NCBI GenBank assembly: GCA_965230415.1
Contig: CBDDKZ010000005.1
Span: 1,240,001 to 1,304,000, forward strand
DNA length: 64,000 nt
Direction: 5' to 3'
DNA from: CBDDKZ01 sp965230415
GTDB lineage: Bacteria; Bacteroidota; Bacteroidia; Cytophagales; JAAEPT01
The position numbers and the translations under genes were made by a program. Shown here in pieces: positions 23,115-31,362 of the stretch (its first letter is position 1; each line of letters starts with the position of its first letter). The notes under the pieces are model-generated. The model searched no databases. It saw only the letters and a program-made list of their open reading frames with translations, and was not told the DNA's origin.

Positions 23115-24446
23115 ATGATGCGACTAAAGCCCTACTTAAACTACATCATCATTTTTTTGGCAACGGTATTATTCCAAGTAATTATCGATGATCTCGAATT
23201 TTTTTATTGTTACAATACTTATTTGATTTCACTTCTGTTCGCCTTATTCCTTTTAGGCGTAAATACAACACTGAAAATCAATCTCAAAGAATTAAGAAAA
23301 AAAATCTGGCCGCTTATTACCTGCCTTGTATTTCTATTCTTTATTTACCTGGAAGCCATACAAACAGGCACCCAATTATTCGACTTGTCTTTAGACCCGG
23401 AGAAGCGCCTCAATGAAAAACGTGTATTGGCAGGTAAACCTGAATTTAATTCAAAAGAACCAGGGGAATTTTTACCGGATTTAAGCGCCTATTTCAATGA
23501 TCATTTTAACCTAAGAGAATGGCTGGTTTATACGAACAACCTGGCCAAACCGAAAGTATTCGAAACCTCACCGGTAGACTTTGTTCATATTGGAAAAGAT
23601 GGTTGGCTGTTCTATGATGTAATGGGGCAGGTTAATGGTCTTGAAGGCCGGCATTATTACAACGATCTTCAGCTACAGCATATTAAAAACAACCTCTTAC
23701 ATTACAGGGACTGGTTAAAAAAACGAAATTGCAAATACTACCTGGTGGTATTACCCGACAAACACACTATTTACCCTGAACACCTTCCTATTACCATCAT
23801 TCCTACAAAAGGTGAAAACAGAACCGATAAACTCATGCGCTTTTTAAAAGAGGAGACTGACCTGAAAATTTTGGATACAAGAAGTGCCCTGTTAAAAGCT
23901 AAGGGAGACCGATTGTTATACCAGAAGACCGACACGCATTGGAATTTGGACGGTGCATTTATAGGTTACGGAGAAATCATGAACTTCATGGCTCAGGACG
24001 ACTCAAGGATAAAGCCCTACACCGCTAATGATTTCGATGTAAAAGATGACATGTTTGATCGCGGAGGAGATCTGGCAACAGCAATTGGGCAACGTCATGC
24101 TTTCACTACCCATTTCCCAAGGTACTACCCCAAACCACATCTCCCGGTAGCTAAACAGACACTCATAGAAGAATACCAGACCATATATGCTGACGAAGCT
24201 AAAAACACACGTACTTTTGAACTGAGCAATGCTAACCTGCCGAAAATGGTGGCGTTTCATGATTCATTCACGGGATACCTCTATGAATTCTTAAGCGCTC
24301 ATTTTCAAAGAAGTACATTCATCTCAAGTTATGTCTTTAGAAAAGACATTATCGAAAAGGAACAACCAGATATTGTCGTTCACTTTATTCTTGAACGAGC
24401 TATGGCCGACATGGCTTCTTCTCCTGACTACGTACCATTACCTTAG
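23115..24446 (+). CDS. AlgJ/AlgX-like periplasmic O-acetyltransferase
   Basis: A 443-residue protein with two N-terminal hydrophobic segments (about residues 8-27 and 30-50) that anchor a periplasmic SGNH-like domain. Family landmarks are GKDGWLFY (about 157-165), LVVLPDKHTIYPE, the catalytic TDTHWN block (about 272-277, Asp and His) and the HDSFTG motif (about 381-386, nucleophilic Ser). In the alginate system, AlgJ and AlgX accept acetyl from AlgI and place it on the polymer. The preceding MBOAT gene makes the same two-step scheme likely here. The acetylated glycan is unknown. Confidence 0.9.
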   Translation: MMRLKPYLNYIIIFLATVLFQVIIDDLEFFYCYNTYLISLLFALFLLGVNTTLKINLKELRKKIWPLITCLVFLFFIYLEAIQTGTQLFDLSLDPEKRLNEKRVLAGKPEFNSKEPGEFLPDLSAYFNDHFNLREWLVYTNNLAKPKVFETSPVDFVHIGKDGWLFYDVMGQVNGLEGRHYYNDLQLQHIKNNLLHYRDWLKKRNCKYYLVVLPDKHTIYPEHLPITIIPTKGENRTDKLMRFLKEETDLKILDTRSALLKAKGDRLLYQKTDTHWNLDGAFIGYGEIMNFMAQDDSRIKPYTANDFDVKDDMFDRGGDLATAIGQRHAFTTHFPRYYPKPHLPVAKQTLIEEYQTIYADEAKNTRTFELSNANLPKMVAFHDSFTGYLYEFLSAHFQRSTFISSYVFRKDIIEKEQPDIVVHFILERAMADMASSPDYVPLP

Positions 24447-24557
24447 ATGGTGTAGGTATTAAACCGAATAGCTATTTTTCGCAGATTTATTAAGATCTAG
24501 GTTTAAACAAAACCTGGGGTATATGCGTTTTATAGAAGCATTGTAAATTTAGCTGCT

Positions 24558-25973
24558 ATGAAAATACTACTAACAGGAGCCACCGGTTATATTGGAAAAA
24601 GGTTACTACCTGTACTGATAGATGCCGGATATCATGTTGTTTGCGCAGTTCGGGACCCCAAGCGATTTAATCCCGCTGCGTGCCTTCTTCCCAATATTAG
24701 TATTGTTAAAGCTGATTTATTGAACAGTGAAAGTCTTGAAGCCATTCCAAAGGACATTTCCGGAGCCTACTATCTCGTTCATTCAATGTCCAACAATACA
24801 AATTACGAGGAGCTGGAAAGACGGTCCGCTATCAATTTTCGGAATTACCTCAATTCCACCAAAGTAGAACACGTGCTATACCTTGGGGGAATAATCAACG
24901 AAACGGCACTATCTAAACATCTTTCTTCCAGGAAAAATGTAGAGATTGAATTGGCAAAAGGTGACTATGCTTTCACGGCACTGCGCGCCGGTATAATCAT
25001 AGGATCAGGCAGCGCTTCATTCGAAATTATAAGAGATCTTGTGGAGAAACTCCCGGTTATGGTGGCGCCAAAATGGCTACATACTAAATGTCAGCCCATA
25101 GGCGTTCAAAATGTAATTTCTTACTTGCACAAAAGTTTGTTTAACAAACATACCTACAACCAAAATTTCGATATAGGTGGCCCCGACATTCTTTCATACA
25201 AAGAGATGTTGCTCCAATTCGCTCATACCAGAACACTCATGCGCTACATACTCATTGTGCCGGTTATGACCCCACGTTTATCGTCATACTGGCTTTATTT
25301 TGTGACGTCAACTTCGTACAAACTAGCTGTCTCGCTTGTAAATAGTATGAAAATAGAAGTATTGTGCAGGGAAACCGAATTAAACAAACTTCTTAACATT
25401 CGGCTTACTAGTTATGTTGACAGCCTCAAAGGAGCCTTTAGAATGATAGAAAACAACGATATCATATCGAGTTGGAAAGATGCACATAGTAGTGGAAGAA
25501 TAAATATTCGAATCTCTGATTTTATTCAGGTTCCACATTTTGGTTGTTTTGAAGACAAAAGACGGCTCAGGGTATCAGACAAAAAGTCTTCGATAGAAAG
25601 AATTTGGCAAATTGGAGGCAATCGAGGATGGTACTACGGTACCTGGCTATGGCGATTAAGAGGTTTTTTGGACAAACTTGTAGGTGGAGTTGGACTGAGA
25701 AGAGGAAGAACCAACCCTGTTGAGCTAAATGTTGGTGATGCCCTGGACTTTTGGCGCGTGCTCTATGCTGACAAATCGGAGGGGAGGTTACTCTTATTTG
25801 CAGAAATGAAGCTACCCGGAGAGGCCTGGCTTGAATTCAAAATTAGTAATGAAGAGTTACACCAAACGGCTACATTTCGACCTTTAGGTATATTGGGCAG
25901 ACTATATTGGTTTGCCGTTATGCCATTTCACACCTTGATTTTCAGGGGAATGCTTAAACGACTTGCTCGGTAA
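24558..25973 (+). CDS. SDR-family oxidoreductase with C-terminal DUF2867 domain
   Basis: A 471-residue cytoplasmic protein. The N-terminal half is a Rossmann fold of the NmrA-like/extended SDR kind, with the dinucleotide loop GATGYIGK at residues 7-14, an acidic/Arg segment (CAVRDPKRF) suggesting NADP, and a YLGGI segment. The C-terminal part from about residue 320 (RRLRVSDKKSSIERIW, GWYYGTWLWRLRGFLDKLVGG, DALDFWRVLYAD) is the DUF2867 domain commonly fused to such SDRs. Substrate unknown; light- or oxidative-stress links have been suggested for relatives but nothing here supports that. It is monocistronic and followed by a palindromic repeat. Confidence 0.88.
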   Translation: MKILLTGATGYIGKRLLPVLIDAGYHVVCAVRDPKRFNPAACLLPNISIVKADLLNSESLEAIPKDISGAYYLVHSMSNNTNYEELERRSAINFRNYLNSTKVEHVLYLGGIINETALSKHLSSRKNVEIELAKGDYAFTALRAGIIIGSGSASFEIIRDLVEKLPVMVAPKWLHTKCQPIGVQNVISYLHKSLFNKHTYNQNFDIGGPDILSYKEMLLQFAHTRTLMRYILIVPVMTPRLSSYWLYFVTSTSYKLAVSLVNSMKIEVLCRETELNKLLNIRLTSYVDSLKGAFRMIENNDIISSWKDAHSSGRINIRISDFIQVPHFGCFEDKRRLRVSDKKSSIERIWQIGGNRGWYYGTWLWRLRGFLDKLVGGVGLRRGRTNPVELNVGDALDFWRVLYADKSEGRLLLFAEMKLPGEAWLEFKISNEELHQTATFRPLGILGRLYWFAVMPFHTLIFRGMLKRLAR

Positions 25974-25984
25974 ACTGTCCCGAT

Positions 25985-26038
25985 ACCTTATAGGTTAGCG
26001 AAAATACCTGGAAGGTATAAGAATAAACCTATAAGGTT
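25985..26038. repeat. nested palindromic repeat, copy 1
   Basis: A 54-bp unit: outer arms ACCTTATAGGTT and AACCTATAAGGTT pair with each other. Inside them is a second hairpin ATACCTGGAAGGTAT. The unit begins 12 bases after the SDR stop. Three further copies in the same orientation are at 27465, 31012 and 31307. In this copy the first loop reads AGCGAA instead of CCTGAA. Confidence 0.9.
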
Positions 26039-26148
26039 GGCGAATGAGGAGGTAATCAGACGGCAAAACAGGTGTATATATATTAAAATGTTTTTAGCAG
26101 GTTTTTTTATGTCATTATTATTACTTTCGCTTCTTAATATGTATTGCC

Positions 26149-27450
26149 ATGAAAAGACTTGTACTTTTATTCTCATTTTCTACGCTCACATTCAGCTGTC
26201 TAGCTCAGGGAACAACACCTAAAATCGACAGCGGAGATACCGCCTGGATGTTAATATCAACGGCCCTGGTTATGATGATGACACCAGCAGGTCTGGCTTT
26301 GTTCTACTCGGGTCTGACACAAAATAAATCGGTATTAAATACCATTGGGATGTCATTTGTATCATTCTGCACCGGAATCATAGCGTGGGTTATTATAGGT
26401 TATAGTTTTGCTTTTACCACTGGAAATGGATTTATCGGTGGTGTTGACTTGTTCATGCTTCGGGGAATTAGCCCTGAAGATGGTGAAGGTATTCCCCAAT
26501 TATTGGATGTAATGTTTCAGGGTACTTTTGCCGCAATAGCCGTTGCCATCGTCTCCGGTTCGGTTATTGAGCGCATACGTTTTTCTACATGGACGATTTT
26601 CTCCTTTTTATGGGTAATTGTCGTTTATGCACCTATTTGCCACTGGGTATGGGGATCGGAGGGTTTTCTTCACGGCGATTTAGACTTTGCCGGTGGCACC
26701 GTCATACATGTCAATGCCGGGGTAGCGGGTTTGGTTCTATCGTTGGTAGTAGGTCGTCGGCTTCACCTTCATGAAGACCGAAAACCTTCGTCCATCAAGT
26801 TGATGATTTTGGGAGCAGCATTACTTTGGTTTGGATGGCATGGATTTAATGGTGGCTCTGCCTATGCCGCAAATGGAATCGCCGCTAATGCCTTATTGGT
26901 AACGAACATCGCTGCTTGTGCTGGGGGATTAATCTGGTTAGTCATTGAATGGAATATTGTAAAAAAACCTACGCTTATTGGGATAGCATCCGGCGCTGTT
27001 TCGGGTTTGGTAGGTATCACACCCGCCGCAGGTTACGTAGATGCAGGAGGAGCGCTGATTATCGGGCTTATTTCAGGCCTCGTTGGCTACTGGGGAGTTG
27101 TGAAGTTAAAATCATTCACAGGCCACGATGATACTTTAGACGCTTTTGGCATGCATGGTTTGGTAGGTATCGCCGGGGCAATATTAACAGGTGTTTTCGC
27201 TACCAAAGCGGTCGATCCGGAAAGTTCCGGAGCTATTGACGGCAACTATGGCCAGCTATTAAATCAGCTTTATTCTTTGGGGGCCACCATCGCGTACTCT
27301 GCCGTTGCTACTTTTGTTGTTTATAAATTAGTAGCTCTTGTGACCAAAGGAGGTCGGATCAACAAAGAAATAGAAATGGAAGGAATGGATGCTGGCTATC
27401 ACGGAGAATCTCAAATACATATTCATAAAGACAATGTGTCGGATTTATAG
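26149..27450 (+). CDS. amt: ammonium transporter
   Basis: This 433-residue inner-membrane channel moves ammonium/ammonia. A cleavable signal-like leader (residues 1-22) is followed by about eleven TM helices. Family signatures: MTPAGLALFYSGL near residue 43, DFAGGTVIHVNAGVAGLV with the first pore His near 187, and FGMHGLVGIAGAILTG with the second pore His near 335. The cytoplasmic tail ends with a His-rich stretch (GESQIHIHKDN), not long enough to be a signalling domain. No glnB/glnK gene is adjacent, which is usual outside Proteobacteria. It is flanked on both sides by copies of the 54-bp palindrome. Confidence 0.96.
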   Translation: MKRLVLLFSFSTLTFSCLAQGTTPKIDSGDTAWMLISTALVMMMTPAGLALFYSGLTQNKSVLNTIGMSFVSFCTGIIAWVIIGYSFAFTTGNGFIGGVDLFMLRGISPEDGEGIPQLLDVMFQGTFAAIAVAIVSGSVIERIRFSTWTIFSFLWVIVVYAPICHWVWGSEGFLHGDLDFAGGTVIHVNAGVAGLVLSLVVGRRLHLHEDRKPSSIKLMILGAALLWFGWHGFNGGSAYAANGIAANALLVTNIAACAGGLIWLVIEWNIVKKPTLIGIASGAVSGLVGITPAAGYVDAGGALIIGLISGLVGYWGVVKLKSFTGHDDTLDAFGMHGLVGIAGAILTGVFATKAVDPESSGAIDGNYGQLLNQLYSLGATIAYSAVATFVVYKLVALVTKGGRINKEIEMEGMDAGYHGESQIHIHKDNVSDL

Positions 27451-27464
27451 AAATATTGTTCCCT

Positions 27465-27518
27465 ACCTTATAGGTTCCTGAAAATACCTGGAAGGTATAA
27501 GAATAAACCTATAAGGTT
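27465..27518. repeat. nested palindromic repeat, copy 2
   Basis: A 54-bp unit with the same outer arms and inner hairpin as copy 1, differing from it only in the first loop (CCTGAA here). It lies 14 bases after the amt stop and directly before the terminator of the convergent lipoprotein gene, so it could also help end amt transcription. Confidence 0.9.
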
Positions 27519-27521
27519 GGC

Positions 27522-27550
27522 AAAAAAAAGGCCACCTTGAAATGGTGGCC
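27522..27550 (-). terminator. Rho-independent terminator of the 27588-28943 gene
   Basis: The stem GGCCACC (27530-27536) / GGTGGCC (27544-27550) has a 7-base loop and is followed on the minus strand by eight T. It lies 38 bases after the stop of the lipoprotein gene. Confidence 0.85.
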
Positions 27551-27587
27551 CGTAATTCCTTAATGCGATTAAAAAAGATAGTTATTG

Positions 27588-28943
27588 TTATGGTACAGGG
27601 TTTCCTATTACCGTACCGATTGCGCTTTTCGCGGGCTGGGTCACAACCGGGCAATTGATTAACGCATTAGTGGGCATAAGACCTGCTATGAATTCATTTA
27701 CAGGCCCATTGTTACCTCTGAAGTTAGTCAACTTGCCTTCGGCAATTAATGCCTCTATTTGATCTATACTTTTAAGAATTACGCGTTCCTCTAAAGGTAC
27801 TGAGGCCACCCACTCACATATATGCGCATCCCACATTGGCGAAAAACGCTCATCTAATGGATCTATAGGAAAAGTGTTGGTAGGATCCTGATTTTGATCT
27901 ACACTCGATACAGTATTGTTCAAACCTTGTAACCCGGCCCCATTTGGATCAGGGGAAGGGTTCCCATTTGCACAAGGTGAAAAGCCCAGGAGTCCACCAT
28001 CAGGAAAAACACCGAAAGTAGGAATATTATTAAGCCTAGGCGCTAAAACACCTTTTTCTATTGCAGCAGGGCCCGGAGCCGAAGCATCTGTTACCAAATG
28101 GAAGAAGTAAGGAGCTCCATCGTGCCATCCGTCCAAAAGCTGTAATACCACAGAAGCAGTAGCAGGGCTTAAATTAGGATTATTTAAGTCATCCTGACCG
28201 TCAATACTCGTGTCTATATTAGGAATACGGTCGTGGATTCCTGTGCTATTCGCTACCAACTGAGCATTTATAACCAGCCCACTTGGTAATATCACATATG
28301 AAGACCAGGCATCTGAAGCCACCGCCCCGGCATTAGCCGATGCAGGAGGAAAAGATAACAAACCATCTCCCGGTGTTCCCGGTGTAAGTGACCGTTTAGG
28401 AGAAAAGTCAACGCTTCCTTCAAATACTAAACGATTCCCTTCAAAAACACCCAATTGTGTTCCCTGAGAACCTCTGGCATTATTCATACGCGGAGCATAA
28501 GCAACACCGAGTATTCTGGAGATTTCCTTATCAGACGTCTCCGTGATGACATAATAACACGTTCGAGTTTCAGCATCTCCACTCAATTTCGAATTTGAAG
28601 ATCCATCGAGTGTCTCATAACCTTTAAACATCGGTAAGCGAACTGTTGGTCCAACAGGAGATTCAGGACGCAGGCGGTAGTCAATCCCTAGAGCTGAAGG
28701 GATAAACACATTTTGCGCTTCTGTATAATTCACTGCGGGATTTAGATAATTGAACGGTTCACCCCCGTCTTCTTTAATACTCTTCAATAACCTAAATATT
28801 TCACTTTTAGCCATTTCAAAGTTAAAGTCGTTTGGATTATTAGGGTCTACCGGCCCTCCGTTATTATTATCAGGATTACAAGAAAATAAAAAACTTAGGG
28901 CGCTTAGACAAAGTCCGTAAAATAAAAATTTTGATTTAGTCAT
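27588..28943 (-). CDS. hypothetical lipoprotein
   Basis: A 451-residue protein with a lipoprotein signal (MTKSKFLFYGLCLSALSFLFSC) and an Asn/Pro/Gly-rich tether (NPDNNNGGPVDPNNPN). The mature domain has landmarks LGVAYAPRMNNA, DGWHDGAPYFFHLVTDASA, VLAPRLNNIPTFGVFPDGG and SPMWDAHICEW. I cannot attach these to a characterised family. The concentration of conserved-looking Trp, His and Asp suggests a substrate-binding or metal site. It is monocistronic with its own terminator. Start choice is firm because the lipobox fixes it. Confidence 0.75.
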   Translation of the reverse strand: MTKSKFLFYGLCLSALSFLFSCNPDNNNGGPVDPNNPNDFNFEMAKSEIFRLLKSIKEDGGEPFNYLNPAVNYTEAQNVFIPSALGIDYRLRPESPVGPTVRLPMFKGYETLDGSSNSKLSGDAETRTCYYVITETSDKEISRILGVAYAPRMNNARGSQGTQLGVFEGNRLVFEGSVDFSPKRSLTPGTPGDGLLSFPPASANAGAVASDAWSSYVILPSGLVINAQLVANSTGIHDRIPNIDTSIDGQDDLNNPNLSPATASVVLQLLDGWHDGAPYFFHLVTDASAPGPAAIEKGVLAPRLNNIPTFGVFPDGGLLGFSPCANGNPSPDPNGAGLQGLNNTVSSVDQNQDPTNTFPIDPLDERFSPMWDAHICEWVASVPLEERVILKSIDQIEALIAEGKLTNFRGNNGPVNEFIAGLMPTNALINCPVVTQPAKSAIGTVIGNPVP

Positions 28944-29408
28944 TTTTAGTAAAGTTTATGCATTAAGGAGCTCTAATGTATCCATATAAACTATTGAAAA
29001 TGAGAAAAAAACACAGTTAAAGCCACATATGTTTGTCCAAAGACATATGCCTTAGAAAGGCATAAATGTTATCATATTGTGATACATTCGTGATAGTGAT
29101 TTTTAAAGGGAAATCCTTCACATTATGTATGAAATGGTTAAAAAATTAGTCTAAATGTAGGCAAAAAATCCGTTTTTTAGGAGCAAGTCTGTACTTAAAC
29201 ATTTAATTCAAGCAGATTGTTCCAGATCGGAGAATTTGATATGACTTCTCTTTTTCACCCAGTACGGACCCATTAAACACTTGTTTTTGAGATTAGATCG
29301 ATTACAAATGCCGATTAAATGTATCTACCAACCAGCAATTAAACACTTGAAACCAATTTATTGACTTAGCTGAATTTGTACACTGACTAACTCCCTTATC
29401 AATTTACT
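28944..29408. other. non-coding stretch downstream of the IS110 transposase
   Basis: This 465-base interval holds the promoter of the lipoprotein gene at one side and the 3' non-coding end of the IS110 element at the other. No gene-like frame is seen. The element's exact end cannot be placed by eye. In some IS110/IS1111 elements a guide (bridge) RNA is encoded in a flank like this. Confidence 0.4.
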
Positions 29409-30776
29409 TTAACAAGTAGTTAAAGGGGGATTATCTTCTATTTGAACCATATCTATGGTTATGCTGTAGTTTTTCATCTGATTCTTTATTCTTTTGATGA
29501 CCGAATTTCTTTGTTTGTCTTCATCGACATGAAGTTTTATTCTGTTATAGGGCACTCCTTTTGTTACCATATTCCATATGATTACTGCCAGTTTTCTAGC
29601 CGTTGCACTAATGGCTGCGGCTCTGCCTTTTCTGAATGATATTTTGGCAAAAAAATCTTTGAGCGGTGTAGACTTCTTTTGATTTCCTATCACATTAGCA
29701 GCATTGCGTAGAGCTATTTTTACTCGATTACTTCCTTTAGGAATACGACTGGAAAGTAATTTGCCTCCACTGACTTTGTTGTTAGGAGCCAGCCTAAGCC
29801 AGCTTGTAAACTGCTTGGCTGTTTCAAACTTACTGATCCCCTCTATCCCCAATTCACTCATCAATGTTAACAGGGTTGCCGTACTAACACCTTCTATTTG
29901 AGAGAGGTCTACTCCTTCAAACATTTGATACGATAAGTTTTGAATATGTAGGTTTTTGGGATCGTTTTTATTGTGTTTACGCTTACCCTTTGGGGGAAGG
30001 TGTTGTTTTTTATTTTCATCATCAACTATGATGTAATCAAGTTGCTCTCCAATTTCAAGATCACATTGTTTAATCTTGTCTTGATAAAAATCGTAGGTAT
30101 CCAACTCTTGCTTAAGGGTAAACAGATAATCTTTTCTTCCATTTCCTTTCAATGCTTTGGCTATTTCTTCTTCACTTTTCTTGCATCTTTTATCTCTGAA
30201 TGAAGCTAGTTTTTTCCCATCTGTTTCTCCTTGACAAATAGCTCGGATAATTTTCATGCCTGTAGCACCACAAATGTCTCGAACCACTACATCAAGACGC
30301 AAATTGAGTAGACGCAGGTACTTTTGCATTTTATTACTACTACGGGCAGCGGACTTAATTAACGTATCTCGATGGCGACAATAGGTACGAAGAACTTCCG
30401 TTTTTTCTTCAGGTAAAAAGCTATGATTGAGAAGCCCCAGCATATGTAATTTCTGTATCCATTGACAGTCTTGTATGTCTGTTTTTCTACCTTTTATATG
30501 CTTGGTGAATTTACCATTACATAAACAGGTTTCAAATCCTGAGGCATCTAAGAGACTGTATAGATTCTGCCAATAACTACCTGTGCTTTCTAATGCCACC
30601 GTTCGTATCTGATGAGACTTAAGAAAGGAAACCAAATCCTCTAAGTCTTGATGATAAACTCCAAATTCTTTCACCTGATCAGCCCCTTGACCTACCGCTA
30701 CCCAATGAGAACGACTCCCCACATCAATGCCCGCTGCATGAGGATGAACTACTTGCATCTCTACTGTATTACTCAT
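29409..30776 (-). CDS. IS110-family transposase (DEDD type)
   Basis: A 455-residue transposase. The N-terminal RuvC-like DEDD domain shows GIDVGS (Asp18), ALESTGSYW (Glu near 63) and RKTDIQDCQW (the Asp pair near 97-101). The C-terminal Transposase_20 part has IEGVSTATLLTLMSELG and IPKGSNRVKIALRNAANV with the conserved Ser region before it. The reading frame is intact. It is longer than the typical 330-400 residues, mainly through a charged Lys-rich insertion (KKQHLPPKGKRKHNKNDPK) in the middle. IS110 elements have weak or no terminal repeats, so I did not delimit the element. It was probably mobile recently, because the frame is undamaged. Confidence 0.92.
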   Translation of the reverse strand: MSNTVEMQVVHPHAAGIDVGSRSHWVAVGQGADQVKEFGVYHQDLEDLVSFLKSHQIRTVALESTGSYWQNLYSLLDASGFETCLCNGKFTKHIKGRKTDIQDCQWIQKLHMLGLLNHSFLPEEKTEVLRTYCRHRDTLIKSAARSSNKMQKYLRLLNLRLDVVVRDICGATGMKIIRAICQGETDGKKLASFRDKRCKKSEEEIAKALKGNGRKDYLFTLKQELDTYDFYQDKIKQCDLEIGEQLDYIIVDDENKKQHLPPKGKRKHNKNDPKNLHIQNLSYQMFEGVDLSQIEGVSTATLLTLMSELGIEGISKFETAKQFTSWLRLAPNNKVSGGKLLSSRIPKGSNRVKIALRNAANVIGNQKKSTPLKDFFAKISFRKGRAAAISATARKLAVIIWNMVTKGVPYNRIKLHVDEDKQRNSVIKRIKNQMKNYSITIDMVQIEDNPPLTTC

Positions 30777-31011
30777 AACTATTTACTTTTAATGAAGATA
30801 TCCTTTAAGAAGATGTGCTTTTGGCTAAAATTAAACTGAACGGGGTTCATTTGATCATAATGACCACCACTGTACTTATCGCAAACATCTCAACCTGAAA
30901 ACCTTTGGTGCTCTAAGCAACATTTGAAAATCGGCCTTACTTAAAGGTCTTCGCTAATTTAACAATATCTAAGTTAGCTAGAGTACTCAGTAACGACATT
31001 ACATGACGAAA

Positions 31012-31086
31012 ACCTTATAGGTTTGTGTAAACACCTTATAGGTTCCTGAAAATACCCGGAAGGTGTAAAAATAAACCTATAAGGTT
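31012..31086. repeat. nested palindromic repeat, copy 3 (with extra arm)
   Basis: The arm ACCTTATAGGTT occurs twice (31012-31023 and 31033-31044) before the inner hairpin ATACCCGGAAGGTGT and the closing arm (31074-31086). The inner hairpin has two changes relative to the other copies (CCT to CCC and TAT to TGT), which are not compensatory. The unit looks like a 54-bp copy with a partial tandem duplication of its first 21 bases. Confidence 0.88.
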
Positions 31087-31306
31087 GTTAAAAATTTTTC
31101 GAATCTTGTAATGCGTTTAGTTTCCCTCCCTGCATAATCTCGTTTAGCAGCTACTATACATATATACCATTCCTTCAACGTTTTTTGATGTTATTCCTCG
31201 CTCCGGTACGTTTTGTATTGAAATTACTGCCACCTTTAGAACTATAATCATCCGCTAAAAAGAAGTGTAACTTTTTGTGAAACACATTGAGGATGCATAA
31301 TCCTCA

Positions 31307-31360
31307 ACCTTATAGGTTCCTGAAAATACCTGGAAGGTATAATAAATAACCTATAAGGTT
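31307..31360. repeat. nested palindromic repeat, copy 4
   Basis: A 54-bp copy with intact arms and inner hairpin ATACCTGGAAGGTAT. Its second spacer reads AATAAAT rather than AAGAATA. It ends two bases beyond the stop of the M20 amidohydrolase gene and could act as its transcription terminator. Confidence 0.9.
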
Positions 31361-31362
31361 GA

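Larger units (their letters stand above)
30777..31362. other. intergenic region with the IS110 upstream flank and two palindromic repeats
   Basis: About 235 bases directly upstream of the transposase (to 31011) are free of genes. They would be the left end of the IS110 element, including a possible bridge-RNA segment. The rest contains two copies of the 54-bp palindrome with 220 bases of gene-free DNA between them. Confidence 0.5.

Noticed and set aside
29409..30839. Plus-strand frames of 60-76 codons across the IS110 transposase
   Set aside because: They are shadows of the transposase frame with low-complexity hydrophobic composition.
25985..31360. The 54-bp palindromes as a CRISPR array or as ordinary terminators
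   Set aside because: Copies are hundreds to thousands of bases apart with genes between, so not CRISPR. They lack a consistent T run and are far more conserved than terminators need be.
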